A stretch of DNA of 64,000 nucleotides from Phocaeicola faecicola (GCF_013618865.1 NZ_JABSOE010000003.1:62001-126000), one strand, 5' to 3'; shown: positions 35,199-44,914, counted from the first letter of the stretch. A program made the numbers and translations. The notes: generated by a model from the sequence alone, not told the origin.

Positions 35199-36674
35199 AT
35201 GGCATTTACGAACAACGTAATGATAGTGCGCCACAAACTCCTGGAAAAACTGGTTGCACTTTGGAAGGAAAACCAGCTTATCGAACAAATCGACCGTATT
35301 CCCATTGAATTCAGCCCCCGCCGTTCTCAGCCGGTAGGCCGATGCTGTATCCATAAGGAACGTGCAGTAACCAAATACAAGTCTCTTCCGTTGCTGGGAT
35401 GGGATATGTCTGACGAGACAGACGAGTTGACCCCCCTGTCCGAATACGCTCGTAAGGCCCTTGAAAGAAAAGAAAGAATCAAAGAAAACATATTGTGCGT
35501 CATCGACGAAGCGTGCTCTTCCTGTGTACAGGTCAACTATGAAGTAAGTAACCTGTGCCGCGGATGTGTGGCCAGAAGCTGCTACATGAACTGTCCGAAG
35601 GGAGCTGTTCACTTCGACAAGAAGACAGGACAGGCCCATATCAACCACGATACCTGTATCAGTTGCGGACTCTGTCACAAGAGCTGTCCTTACCACGCCA
35701 TCGTATACATCCCTGTTCCTTGTGAGGAAGCCTGCCCGGTGAAGGCCATCAGCAAAGACGAGCACAACATCGAGCACATCGACGAGAGTAAATGTATCTA
35801 TTGCGGAAAATGTCTGAATGCCTGCCCGTTCGGAGCCATCTTCGAAATCTCACAGGTATTTGACATCCTGGAAGCCATCCACCGCGGAGAAGAGGTGGTT
35901 GCCATCCCGGCTCCTTCTGTATTGGGACAGTTCAACGCTACCATCGAGCAGGTATACGGCGCATTGAAGGAAATCGGTTTCAGCGACGTGATTGAAGTGG
36001 CCGAAGGTGCCATGCAGACTACCAGCAACGAGGCTCACGAGCTGCTTGAAAAACTGGAAGAAGGACAGAAGTTCATGACCACTTCCTGCTGTCCGTCGTA
36101 CATCGAACTGGTGAACAAGCACATCCCGGGCATGAAGCCGTACGTATCGTCTACCGGTTCACCGATGTATTATGCCGCACGCATCGCCAAGCAGAAATAT
36201 CCGAATGCCAAGGTGGTATTCATCGGCCCGTGTATCGCAAAACGCAAGGAAGCACAGCGCGACGAATGCGTAGACTACGTAATGACTTTCGAGGAACTTC
36301 ACTCAGTATTCCGTGGATACGGTATCGAACTGGCAGAGACCGCTCCTTATAAAGTGGCTTACGAATCAGTTTGTGAGGCTCATGGATTTGCACAGGCAGG
36401 CGGTGTGGCAGGTGCCGTAAAAGCTTACCTGGGTCCGAAGGCCGACCACATCAAGATCCTCCAGTTCTCTGACTTCAACAAGAAGAGCATCGGACAGCTG
36501 AGAGCGTGGGCGAAGACCGGAAAGGTAGATGCACAGTTCATCGAAATGATGGCCTGCGAAGGCGGTTGCGTCACCGGTCCGAGCGCATTCAACGACCCGA
36601 TGTCCGGAAAACGTCAGTTGAACCAGAGCTTGCTGAAATGCACGCTGAAATATGAAAACGGAGACGGGAAATAA
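35199..36674 (+). CDS. [FeFe] hydrogenase, monomeric, group B-like
   Basis: This 491-aa enzyme catalyses reversible proton reduction to H2. The N-terminal part is a multi-cluster ferredoxin region with cysteine sets at about 106-132, 153-163, 175-179 and 199-209. The H-cluster motifs are TSCCP (295-299), GPCIAKRKE (343-351) and MACEGGC (451-457). The GPC in the second motif instead of MPC, and the Tyr after TSCCPS, fit the group B enzymes known from gut Bacteroides rather than classical group A. No partner subunit is next to it, so a ferredoxin is the likely electron donor. All three maturases follow directly. Confidence 0.92.
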   Translation: MAFTNNVMIVRHKLLEKLVALWKENQLIEQIDRIPIEFSPRRSQPVGRCCIHKERAVTKYKSLPLLGWDMSDETDELTPLSEYARKALERKERIKENILCVIDEACSSCVQVNYEVSNLCRGCVARSCYMNCPKGAVHFDKKTGQAHINHDTCISCGLCHKSCPYHAIVYIPVPCEEACPVKAISKDEHNIEHIDESKCIYCGKCLNACPFGAIFEISQVFDILEAIHRGEEVVAIPAPSVLGQFNATIEQVYGALKEIGFSDVIEVAEGAMQTTSNEAHELLEKLEEGQKFMTTSCCPSYIELVNKHIPGMKPYVSSTGSPMYYAARIAKQKYPNAKVVFIGPCIAKRKEAQRDECVDYVMTFEELHSVFRGYGIELAETAPYKVAYESVCEAHGFAQAGGVAGAVKAYLGPKADHIKILQFSDFNKKSIGQLRAWAKTGKVDAQFIEMMACEGGCVTGPSAFNDPMSGKRQLNQSLLKCTLKYENGDGK

Positions 36675-36683
36675 CATCTCTCC

Positions 36684-37736
36684 ATGCAGATCAGCGACAT
36701 TATAGAAAAACTTCATCGGGAGCGCACAGCGACTCCCGATGAAATTTATTACCTGCTGCAACACTGTGACGAGACTCATCTGGCTTTCATCAATGAAAAG
36801 GCACGGGAGGTTGCACGCATCCATTTCGGCAATAAAATATACATCAGAGGGCTGATTGAGGTCGGAAACTGCTGTCGCAATGACTGCTATTATTGTGGAA
36901 TCAGGAAAAGCAACCGCCACATAGAGCGGTACCGGCTCGACAAGGAAACCATCCTTGCCTGCTGCGAAGAAGGATACCGGCTGGGATTCCGTACGTTTGT
37001 CCTCCAGGGAGGAGAAGAAGGAAGCCGGTCCGACAACTTCATCATTGACACAGTCTCCTCTATCCGGAAAGCCTTTCCGGAAGTAGCCATCACACTCTCA
37101 CTCGGAGAAAAACCGACATCGACTTACGAAGCATTTTTCCAGGCAGGAGCCAACCGGTACCTGTTGCGTCATGAGACCCATAACGAGGCTCACTATCGCC
37201 GGCTCCATCCGCAGGAAATGTCACTGGCCAACCGACTCAGGTGTCTGAACGACCTCAAGCGCATCGGCTTCCAGACCGGAACGGGTATCATGGTAGGCTC
37301 TCCGGGACAGACACTGGACAATTTGCTGGAAGACATTCTCTTCATCCAGGAATTACAGCCGGAAATGATCGGCATCGGTCCCTATCTGCCACATCATGAC
37401 ACTCCTTTCGCACAGATGCCGCCGGGAAACATGGAGCAGACCTTGCTGCTGCTGTCCATCTTCCGCCTGATGCATCCGCAGGCCCTTATCCCTTCGACCA
37501 CCGCACTGGCCACCCTGGCCGAGAACGGCCGTGAAAGAGGGATCCTGGCAGGAGCCAACGTAGTCATGCCCAACCTCTCGCCTGTTTTCCAGCGAAGCAA
37601 ATATACCCTGTACGACAACAAGGCTTCCATGGGAGCAGAGGCAGCGGAAGGTTTATTGCTGTTGGAGCAGAAATTGAAGAAAATAGGTTATACAATTGAT
37701 ATGGGAAGAGGAGATCATCCCACTAAAATAAAATGA
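36684..37736 (+). CDS. hydE: [FeFe] hydrogenase maturase HydE (radical SAM)
   Basis: This 350-aa radical SAM protein has the cluster motif CRNDCYYCGIRKSN, followed by RYRLDKETILACCEEGYRLGF and a VLQGGEEG segment typical of HydE. It contributes to making the dithiolate bridge of the H-cluster. Its stop overlaps the HydG start (ATGA at 37733-37736), so the two are translationally coupled. Confidence 0.94.
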   Translation: MQISDIIEKLHRERTATPDEIYYLLQHCDETHLAFINEKAREVARIHFGNKIYIRGLIEVGNCCRNDCYYCGIRKSNRHIERYRLDKETILACCEEGYRLGFRTFVLQGGEEGSRSDNFIIDTVSSIRKAFPEVAITLSLGEKPTSTYEAFFQAGANRYLLRHETHNEAHYRRLHPQEMSLANRLRCLNDLKRIGFQTGTGIMVGSPGQTLDNLLEDILFIQELQPEMIGIGPYLPHHDTPFAQMPPGNMEQTLLLLSIFRLMHPQALIPSTTALATLAENGRERGILAGANVVMPNLSPVFQRSKYTLYDNKASMGAEAAEGLLLLEQKLKKIGYTIDMGRGDHPTKIK

Positions 37737-39157
37737 TTATGTATCAAGCAGACTCATCCAAAGCCGAAGAATTCATCAATCACGAAGAAATTCTGGCAAC
37801 CATCAAATACGCACAGGAAAACAGTCAGAACAAAGAACTGGTCCGTTCCATCCTGGAGAAAGCCCGTCAGTGTAAAGGACTGAACCACCGGGAGGCCATG
37901 GTACTGTTGGAATGTGAAGACGAAACCCTGATCGAAGAGATCTATTCACTGGCCCGTGAAATCAAGCAGAAGTTCTACGGCAACCGGATTGTGATGTTCG
38001 CACCGCTGTACCTGTCCAACTACTGCGTCAACAGTTGCGTGTATTGCCCCTATCATGTAAAGAACAAGCACATCGCCCGGAAGAAGCTCTCTCAGGAGGA
38101 AATCCGGCAGGAGGTAATTGCCTTGCAGGATATGGGACACAAGCGCCTGGCTCTGGAAGCGGGCGAAGATCCGATACACAACCCGATTGAGTACATCCTG
38201 GAATCCATTCAGACGATTTACAGCATCAAGCACAAGAACGGAGCCATCCGGCGGGTGAATGTCAACATTGCAGCCACGACCGTAGAGAACTACCGCCGTC
38301 TGCGCGATGCCGGTATCGGTACGTACATCCTGTTCCAGGAAACTTACCACAAGGAGAATTACGAGAAACTGCATCCGCGGGGCCCGAAGAGCAACTATGC
38401 TTACCATACGGAGGCCATGGACAGAGCGATGGAGGCAGGAATCGACGACGTGGGACTGGGAGTGCTGTTCGGTCTCAATACCTACCGGTATGACTTTGTG
38501 GGACTGCTGATGCATGCCGAGCACCTGGAGGCAAGGTTTGGAGTGGGACCGCACACCATCAGTGTGCCCCGTATCTGTTCGGCCGATGACATCGATGCCT
38601 CTACCTTCGAGAATGCCATTTCCGATGAAGTATTCCAGAAACTGGTGGCCGTTATCCGTATCAGTGTGCCTTACACCGGCATGATCGTGTCGACACGTGA
38701 ATCACAGAAATCGCGTGAGAAGGTGCTGGCCTTGGGAATCTCACAAATCAGCGGCGGCTCACGGACCAGTGTGGGAGGCTATGCCCACGAAGAACTTCCG
38801 GAAGAAAACTCCGCCCAGTTTGACGTGAGTGACACACGAAGTCTGGACGACATCGTGGCCTGGCTGCTGCGACTGGGATACATCCCCAGTTTCTGTACCG
38901 CCTGCTACCGCGAAGGCCGCACTGGCGACCGCTTCATGTCACTGGTCAAGACCGGACAGATAGCCAACTGCTGTGCCCCGAATGCCCTGATGACCCTGAG
39001 AGAGTATCTGGAAGATTACGCATCGCCGGAGACCAAGGCGCTGGGTACGGAAATGATTGTGCAGCAGATGCAGTACATTCCTAATCCGGCCATCAAGAAA
39101 CGGGCACTGGACTACCTGAAGCAAATCACAGAAGGTAAACGAGATTTCAGATTCTAA
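37733..39157 (+). CDS. hydG: [FeFe] hydrogenase maturase HydG (radical SAM tyrosine lyase)
   Basis: HydG cleaves tyrosine to supply CO and CN ligands. The 474-aa sequence has the radical SAM motif CVNSCVYCPYH, the LALEAGEDPIHNP segment and the C-terminal cluster cysteines in FCTACYREGRTGDRFM and CCAPNA. The ATG at 37733 overlaps hydE; ATG 37739 is an alternative. A 26-bp gap leads to hydF. Confidence 0.95.
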   Translation: MIMYQADSSKAEEFINHEEILATIKYAQENSQNKELVRSILEKARQCKGLNHREAMVLLECEDETLIEEIYSLAREIKQKFYGNRIVMFAPLYLSNYCVNSCVYCPYHVKNKHIARKKLSQEEIRQEVIALQDMGHKRLALEAGEDPIHNPIEYILESIQTIYSIKHKNGAIRRVNVNIAATTVENYRRLRDAGIGTYILFQETYHKENYEKLHPRGPKSNYAYHTEAMDRAMEAGIDDVGLGVLFGLNTYRYDFVGLLMHAEHLEARFGVGPHTISVPRICSADDIDASTFENAISDEVFQKLVAVIRISVPYTGMIVSTRESQKSREKVLALGISQISGGSRTSVGGYAHEELPEENSAQFDVSDTRSLDDIVAWLLRLGYIPSFCTACYREGRTGDRFMSLVKTGQIANCCAPNALMTLREYLEDYASPETKALGTEMIVQQMQYIPNPAIKKRALDYLKQITEGKRDFRF

Positions 39158-39183
39158 ACTACTTACACTAAAGCCTTATCAGT

Positions 39184-40377
39184 ATGGTAAACAATACCCC
39201 AATGGCCAACCGCCTCCATATCGGACTTTTCGGCAAGCGCAACAGCGGAAAGTCTTCCCTTATCAATGCCATCACCCACCAGGAAGTGGCATTGGTTTCC
39301 GACATTCCGGGCACCACTACCGACCCGGTGTTCAAGGCAATGGAAGTGTTCGGGCTCGGCCCGTGTGTCTTCATTGATACCGCAGGTGTAGACGATGAAG
39401 GCGAATTGGGCGAGCTCCGTGTCAAGCAGACGTACCGGGCCTTTGAGCGTACGGACCTGGCACTGATTGTCTGCACGGATGCCCACATTGAAAAAGAACT
39501 GGAAATTGCGGCACGCCTGAAGGAACGGAACATACCGGTGATATGGGTATTGAACAAAACCGATCTTTACGGAGAGGCAGAACGGGAAACGATTTCCAGA
39601 GAGATCGAACAACAGTGTCAGACAGCCCCCATGGCCATAAGTTGCCGGAACCGGGAAGGAATCCATGAACTGCTTCAGCGACTTGCTTCTTCCCTCTCGG
39701 GCAAAGAAACCGAAGTCAGTATCCTGGGCTCTCTGGTAGAAGAAGGTCAGGTCGTCATGCTGGTCATGCCGCAGGACATACAGGCCCCCAAAGGGCGACT
39801 GATCCTGCCACAGGTACAGACCCTGCGTGAACTGCTCGACCGGAAATGCATCGCAATCAGTTGCACGACCGACAAGATCGACCAGACACTGGCCAGTCTC
39901 TCACGTCCCCCGCACCTGATCATCACAGACTCACAGGTCTTCGATATCGTCTTTCAGAAAAAGCCGGAGGCAAGCAAACTGACCTCTTTCTCCGTACTGT
40001 TTGCGCAATACAAGGGAGACATCCACTACTACATTGAGGGAGTGAAGAAAATGGCTTCCCTGAATGCCCATTCCCGCATTCTGATTGCAGAAGCATGTAC
40101 CCATGCCCCACAGAGCGAGGATATCGGTACGGTCAAGATTCCCCGGATGCTGCACAAGAAATTCGGACCGGAACTGCAGATTGACCACGTAGCGGGCAAT
40201 GACTTCCCGGAGGACCTGACGCCTTACGACCTGGTCATACATTGCGGAGGATGCATGTTCAACCGCAAGCATGTCCTGAACCGTATCGACAGGGCACGGC
40301 AGCAGGGAGTAGCCATGACCAATTATGGCATCTTCATTGCCTACATCCATCAGATTCTGGACAAGATTGACTATTAA
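39184..40377 (+). CDS. hydF: [FeFe] hydrogenase maturation GTPase HydF
   Basis: HydF is the scaffold that transfers the assembled di-iron subcluster to HydA. The 397-aa protein has a P-loop GKRNSGKSSLINAI, switch region DIPGTTTDPV, G3 DTAGVDD and the NKTD motif. The C-terminal [4Fe-4S] ligands are in EACTHAP and HCGGCMFNRKHV. It ends the hyd cluster; a perfect 11-bp hairpin lies just downstream. Confidence 0.95.
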   Translation: MVNNTPMANRLHIGLFGKRNSGKSSLINAITHQEVALVSDIPGTTTDPVFKAMEVFGLGPCVFIDTAGVDDEGELGELRVKQTYRAFERTDLALIVCTDAHIEKELEIAARLKERNIPVIWVLNKTDLYGEAERETISREIEQQCQTAPMAISCRNREGIHELLQRLASSLSGKETEVSILGSLVEEGQVVMLVMPQDIQAPKGRLILPQVQTLRELLDRKCIAISCTTDKIDQTLASLSRPPHLIITDSQVFDIVFQKKPEASKLTSFSVLFAQYKGDIHYYIEGVKKMASLNAHSRILIAEACTHAPQSEDIGTVKIPRMLHKKFGPELQIDHVAGNDFPEDLTPYDLVIHCGGCMFNRKHVLNRIDRARQQGVAMTNYGIFIAYIHQILDKIDY

Positions 40378-40390
40378 CGGATTTATCCTG

Positions 40391-40415
40391 CAGGCCGGTG
40401 AACATCACCGGCCTG
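40391..40415 (+). terminator. Hairpin downstream of hydF
   Basis: CAGGCCGGTGA (40391-40401) pairs perfectly with 40405-40415 around a 3-nt loop. A strong T tract is lacking (TACGGTTTCC follows), so termination is likely but not certain. Confidence 0.5.
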
Positions 40416-40531
40416 TACGGTTTCCGGGCCAGATAATAACCGGTTTTCCGGGAGCCACAAGGAATCATCCCGTTTTTTATCCGGCCCCATCCACCGGAAA
40501 CAACCAACATAAGATAACAACCAACAGACCA

Positions 40532-41038
40532 ATGAAACCACTGAATTTTATTGCCATCGATTTTGAAACGGCCAATGCCAAACGGTCTTCCATCTGTGAA
40601 GTAGGTATCTGCGTCGTACGGAACGGAGAAATCTCGGAGACACGTTCCTGGCTGGTCCAGCCGGAAGACAATTTCTATCATTACCGGAACATACAAATAC
40701 ATGGAATCCGTCCGGAAAACACGGAAAACGCTCCCGACTTCAAGCAGGTATGGGAGGAAATCGAGCGTACCTACCTGGACGAGTTCGATACGCTGGTGGC
40801 CCACAACGCCCCCTTCGACCGCAGTTGCCTGCAGCAAGCAGCCGAGTTGCACCGTCTGCTGTTGCCCGACCTGAAATGGGACTGTACTCTCAAGCATGCC
40901 CGTCGTCTGTATGCCTTCGGAAGTTATACGCTGGATTACCTGTGCGACTGCCTTGACATCCCTTGCGGCACTCATCATCGAGCAGGAGACGATGCGGAAA
41001 TGTGTGCCCGGCTGTATCTGAAAGAAAATTCTTTGTAA
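40532..41038 (+). CDS. DnaQ-like 3'-5' exonuclease
   Basis: The start at 40532 (MKPLNFIAIDFETANAKRSS) gives 168 aa. Exo I is FIAIDFETA with the catalytic Asp and Glu, Exo II is in LVAHNAPFDRS and Exo III is HHRAGDDAEMCARL, so the DEDDh active site is complete. It is a stand-alone exonuclease domain resembling the DnaQ epsilon/ExoX-type group; the polymerase epsilon subunit cannot be excluded. It is transcribed on its own or after hydF. Confidence 0.88.
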   Translation: MKPLNFIAIDFETANAKRSSICEVGICVVRNGEISETRSWLVQPEDNFYHYRNIQIHGIRPENTENAPDFKQVWEEIERTYLDEFDTLVAHNAPFDRSCLQQAAELHRLLLPDLKWDCTLKHARRLYAFGSYTLDYLCDCLDIPCGTHHRAGDDAEMCARLYLKENSL

Positions 41039-41153
41039 AAATCTGCCGCCGTACCATAAATCTCCGTAACTTTAGCTGCTGAGAGCCCCAGCGGACCATC
41101 TGCTGACGGTTGTCACAAAAATCACAAACCACTTATTTAATAACCCAAGACTC

Positions 41154-41999
41154 ATGAACAGCAGGCTCATCTCTATCGGAGTGTTTATGGCACTGATGCT
41201 GACCTCATTACTGGCCGGTCATTACAGTTTCCGAACCACCCGGCACGAAATCACGGCCGACCTGAACCAGGCACTGGCCTCCCTCATAGAAAAGGAAAGT
41301 AAGGCTCCTTTTGTCATCAGCCAGGATACCATCCGTGCTTACCGGCAGCTCCGGAAAGTATCGGAAGGCCCGGTTATGATTGCCATTTCCGACAAACGCT
41401 TCAGCCGGTTTCTGAAAAACAAGGCGCTGAGAGAAAAAGCCTTTATCACCTTCGACCTGGTGGACGAAAACACCCCTGCACCAGTCGCCGACCGTCCGCT
41501 GGTCTGCAGTGATACCCTGTTCATCCGGGCTGCAGACTCACAGGATGTTCTTGCACTCAGGGGGTATGTGCAACTCTCGGCTGCTACGATATTCGGTCTT
41601 TCCGACCAGCGTTATCCGGCTTTGCTGATTATCCTTGCCCTGCTGTGGCTGGCAGGTACCGAATACATGATCCGGAAACGGAAAGCCGCTCCTTGCCTGG
41701 GAGGCATCTATTATTCGGAGGACGAAGACCGCTTCTATACTGCTGCGCACGACACCGTCCGCTTCACCCCCATGCAGCAACAGCTCATGCTGCTTTTCTG
41801 GAAAGCCCCTTCACATTCCCTTTCCAAAGAAGACATCTGTGCGGCACTCTGGCCTAAAAAAGAAGATGCCAACGACACGCTCTATACCCTCATCAAGCGG
41901 ATCAAACCGATTCTGGAGGCACATACAGACTTGAAAATCGTAGTCGACCGAGGCCGGAAATACACACTGACAGACAGTCCGTTAGACGAAAGACCGTAA
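41154..41999 (+). CDS. Membrane-tethered winged-helix transcriptional regulator
   Basis: This 281-aa protein has a hydrophobic segment at about 6-22 and a second at about 156-175 (YPALLIILALLWLAGTEYMI), separated by a predicted periplasmic domain. A cytoplasmic C-terminal OmpR/PhoB-type winged helix follows (VRFTPMQQQLMLLFWKAPSH and TLYTLIKRIKPILEAHTDLK). The order is the reverse of ToxR/CadC, where the winged helix is N-terminal. It probably senses an envelope signal and acts on DNA near the membrane. The barrel gene directly downstream is the obvious target, by context only. Confidence 0.8.
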   Translation: MNSRLISIGVFMALMLTSLLAGHYSFRTTRHEITADLNQALASLIEKESKAPFVISQDTIRAYRQLRKVSEGPVMIAISDKRFSRFLKNKALREKAFITFDLVDENTPAPVADRPLVCSDTLFIRAADSQDVLALRGYVQLSAATIFGLSDQRYPALLIILALLWLAGTEYMIRKRKAAPCLGGIYYSEDEDRFYTAAHDTVRFTPMQQQLMLLFWKAPSHSLSKEDICAALWPKKEDANDTLYTLIKRIKPILEAHTDLKIVVDRGRKYTLTDSPLDERP

Positions 42000-42050
42000 A
42001 ATGTCAGACAAATGTCATCCATTGTTTTCGCCTGCCTGTGCCCGATAAGA

Positions 42051-42058
42051 TACTTTTG
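42051..42058 (+). promoter_or_regulatory. -7 element (TACTTTTG) of the barrel gene
   Basis: TACTTTTG lies 24 nt before the ATG at 42082. A weak -33 match (TTTC) is present about 21 nt upstream. Confidence 0.6.
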
Positions 42059-42081
42059 TTTCCGAACCAACACTCAGATGA

Positions 42082-44217
42082 ATGAAACAGATAATCGGAA
42101 ACAGAAACACCAGGATCCCTGCGCAGGAATCCAATGAGAAAAGAACCACCGGTTTCGCCCTGACGGGCAACTGGGCAGTGAGTTGTCTTGCATTTTCCCT
42201 CTTCATACTTTATCATGTTCCCATGGCCGCACAACAGCAGGAAACCCATGTGACACTGGATGAAGTGGAGGTAAAGGCGGCACGCATTATTCCACAGACA
42301 GACGGATGGACACTCTATCCGGTAGATGAGGTGAAGAAGACTTCCCATTCCGGGTATGCAGTCCTTCAAAAACAGAATCTTCCCAATATCCGCATTGACG
42401 ATACCGGCTACCAGATTTCCACCATCGACAACCGTGGAAAGGTACAGATCCGCATCAACGGCATTCCGGCAGGCAAACCGGAATTGCTTTCCCTGAATCC
42501 GGCCGATATCCGAAAAATCGAGTTCATCGACCAGCCCGGAGTCCGCTATGGAGATGATGTGGCCTATGTGATTCATATCTATACGCATTCGCAACCGAGG
42601 GGGTACCAGACAGGTGCCGAGGCCTCACAGACCCTGAACTCTCATAAAGGAAGCTACAGCCTTTACGGCAAATGGAATAAGGGAAAAGGGGAATTCTCGC
42701 TGAACTATGATTTCAACTACCGGAATACCGCCAACGAGTTCATGGAAGAAAAGGCGGACTACCACCTGACCGACGGCAGTATACATACCATTTCGCGGAA
42801 CGATGAAGAAGCCTTTCAAAAGAGCCGCAACCACCAGTTGAAACTGACCTATCACGCTGCCGATTCGGCCCGCTATGTATTTCAGGTCTCACTCGACGGC
42901 AGCCTCAGTCAGACACCCGAAGATTTCAACAGAAAAAAAGTACACGACGGTACGGAAACCTATACGGCCTGTCAGTCGCAGACCTACCGGAGCGGCAGTC
43001 CGGTCCTTGACCTGTATTACTTCCGGCAGCTGACTCCCCACCAGTCGCTCACCTTCAACACCGTAGGTACCTATATCCACACGGAATTATCCAACCAGTA
43101 CGACGAAGGCACTCCTTATGCCTACCGCGTAAACGGGAACACCGGCTCCGTTGTAAGTGAAGGCATTTATGAAAACCGCCTGTCTCCTTTCACGGTCTCG
43201 GCGGGTATCAACCACCGTTTCAAGTACATACACAACGAATACAGCGGGGATGCCGAATCGCAGAACCGCATTTACAATCAACGTATCTATGCCTTCAGCG
43301 AACTCAAAGGCGCCTGGAGAAAATTCCGCTACACACTGGGAATCGGAGCCAGTTATACCCACTACCGACAAGGAGAATACACATACGATTACTGGCTCTT
43401 CACTCCGAAACTGTCCGTCACCTACCGTTTTACCGACCCGCTTCAGCTCAGCTACCACTTCCAGTCGAACGACCGGGTGTCACAAATCGCATTGCTCAGC
43501 GACGTGATGCTCCGCACCAACCGCATGGAATGGATCCAGGGAAGTCCGACCCTGAAGCCCAACCGGGATGTGACGCACACCCTCCGGCTCAGCTACAACC
43601 GGGCACGGCTGCAGTCGTACCTGCAGGGTTTCTATAAAATATGCCACCATCCCAATATGGCAACCTACGAACGGACAGACGACAACCGGTTCATTTACTC
43701 ACAGCATAACCAGAAAGAGATTAATGCGCTTCAGGCAATGGCTTATGTCAACTACTGGATGATTCCGGACAGGCTTTCCGTCTCTGCATACGGCGGACTC
43801 TTCCGTTGCTTCAATTTCGGGGACGACTATACCCACTGCTATACCTCCTATTTCATCACCGGCAATGTAGGAGTATACTGGAAGAATTTTTCCCTGCTGG
43901 CCTATGCCGACAACGGATGGCGGTTCCTGGAAGGAGAAACCAAGGGATACAACGGAATGGAAACCGCACTGAGAGCCTCCTACACCCTCCGGCAGTGGAA
44001 GTTCTCCCTCACGTGGCAGCACCCGCTGATGAACCAGTACAAGAAATTTGAATCCGAAGTCCTCAACCGCAACCTGCAGAAAACGACGACACTCTACAGC
44101 AGGGAATCCAACCTGGTCAGCCTGGGAATCAGCTGGCGGTTCAGCAAAGGACGCCGCTTCCAGCCGGCAGACAAGACCATTCAACTGAAAGACAACGATA
44201 CCGGTATCATCCGATAA
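42082..44217 (+). CDS. TonB-receptor-like outer membrane beta-barrel protein
   Basis: This 711-aa protein has a signal peptide with a long N-region (hydrophobic core at about 31-48, VSCLAFSLFILYHVPMAAQ). A short plug-like domain follows (TLDEVEVKAARI, IRINGIPAGKPELL, IRKIEFIDQPGVRYG), then a barrel of alternating aromatic strands to the C-terminus. It lacks the N-terminal carboxypeptidase-like beta domain of SusC proteins and no SusD is adjacent. It matches the outer membrane beta-barrel family related to TonB-dependent receptors. The substrate is unknown. It follows the membrane-tethered regulator. Confidence 0.82.
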   Translation: MKQIIGNRNTRIPAQESNEKRTTGFALTGNWAVSCLAFSLFILYHVPMAAQQQETHVTLDEVEVKAARIIPQTDGWTLYPVDEVKKTSHSGYAVLQKQNLPNIRIDDTGYQISTIDNRGKVQIRINGIPAGKPELLSLNPADIRKIEFIDQPGVRYGDDVAYVIHIYTHSQPRGYQTGAEASQTLNSHKGSYSLYGKWNKGKGEFSLNYDFNYRNTANEFMEEKADYHLTDGSIHTISRNDEEAFQKSRNHQLKLTYHAADSARYVFQVSLDGSLSQTPEDFNRKKVHDGTETYTACQSQTYRSGSPVLDLYYFRQLTPHQSLTFNTVGTYIHTELSNQYDEGTPYAYRVNGNTGSVVSEGIYENRLSPFTVSAGINHRFKYIHNEYSGDAESQNRIYNQRIYAFSELKGAWRKFRYTLGIGASYTHYRQGEYTYDYWLFTPKLSVTYRFTDPLQLSYHFQSNDRVSQIALLSDVMLRTNRMEWIQGSPTLKPNRDVTHTLRLSYNRARLQSYLQGFYKICHHPNMATYERTDDNRFIYSQHNQKEINALQAMAYVNYWMIPDRLSVSAYGGLFRCFNFGDDYTHCYTSYFITGNVGVYWKNFSLLAYADNGWRFLEGETKGYNGMETALRASYTLRQWKFSLTWQHPLMNQYKKFESEVLNRNLQKTTTLYSRESNLVSLGISWRFSKGRRFQPADKTIQLKDNDTGIIR

Positions 44218-44269
44218 CGGGAAGATACCCTTCTCTGTCAGACAGACACACCTGCACATTTACATTCAA

Positions 44270-44316
44270 GCCTCGGATTTCTCACGCCGTCTTACCGCTC
44301 GTGATTCCTCCGAGGC
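44270..44316. terminator. Hairpin between convergent genes
   Basis: GCCTCGGA (44270-44277) pairs with TCCGAGGC (44309-44316), and an inner TCACG/CGTGA pair extends the structure. It lies between the barrel gene and the convergent lipoprotein gene and could serve both, but no good T tract is present. Confidence 0.4.
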
Positions 44317-44329
44317 ATCACATTTTCAT

Positions 44330-44857
44330 TTAATCATTATCAGTTCCGTTTTCTTCCTCCCGAATATTAAAGCGGTTGACAGTAACGGCAATGGCATACT
44401 TTGTCTGACCGTCACTGTACGAAGCCCTTCCCCCGCTCCGTATGCACATCCTTACGGTCATATTGTCATTGGCAGTCAGCAGAAACTCCCCCGAACGGCG
44501 CTGTTCGTTGATGGTATACCATACCCCATTCTGCCCGTACTGCACCTCCACATAACTTCCATCCGTCTCGTAATCCCAGGAAATCCAATACCTGGAAGTC
44601 TTTCCAGGATGGAAGGCAAATGCACAGGCAGCCTCATCGTACGACATATACGGAAGTGAGGTAACCTCCTCCGGATAAAAATTCAGGACGATACGGCTCA
44701 CCGTATCCGTCGTCACCACATTATTCATCACATATTCCGTATAAGTTTCTCCCAAATGCTTCTTTCCGATAGGATAATAACTGATTCCCTCATTCTGACA
44801 GGCACCCAGCCAGAGCACCGTACACAGGAACCACAAGATTCCATACTTCGTTTTCAT
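44330..44857 (-). CDS. Lipoprotein of unknown function
   Basis: The lipobox is LWLGACQNEG, giving a mature protein of about 155 aa. The sequence is beta-rich with several Trp and Tyr (YWISWDYETDGSYVEVQYGQ) and a basic-acidic tail. I do not recognise the family. A full -33/-7 promoter lies upstream (44883-44914). It stands convergent to the barrel gene and divergent from the LytS kinase. Confidence 0.75.
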   Translation of the reverse strand: MKTKYGILWFLCTVLWLGACQNEGISYYPIGKKHLGETYTEYVMNNVVTTDTVSRIVLNFYPEEVTSLPYMSYDEAACAFAFHPGKTSRYWISWDYETDGSYVEVQYGQNGVWYTINEQRRSGEFLLTANDNMTVRMCIRSGGRASYSDGQTKYAIAVTVNRFNIREEENGTDND

Positions 44858-44882
44858 AATCTAACCATCTTATCATTTGGCG

Positions 44883-44914
44883 CAAATGTAAACAGCCAGG
44901 ACCGGAATGCCAAA
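44883..44914 (-). promoter_or_regulatory. Promoter of the lipoprotein gene (-33 TTTG, 20-nt spacer, -7 TACATTTG)
   Basis: On the minus strand TTTG (44911-44914) and TACATTTG (44883-44890) are separated by 20 nt, a full match to the Bacteroidetes consensus, 26 nt before the ATG. Confidence 0.75.

Noticed and set aside
42082-44217. SusC-type polysaccharide utilisation locus
   Set aside because: The barrel lacks the N-terminal SusC beta domain and no SusD-like gene or glycosidase is adjacent.
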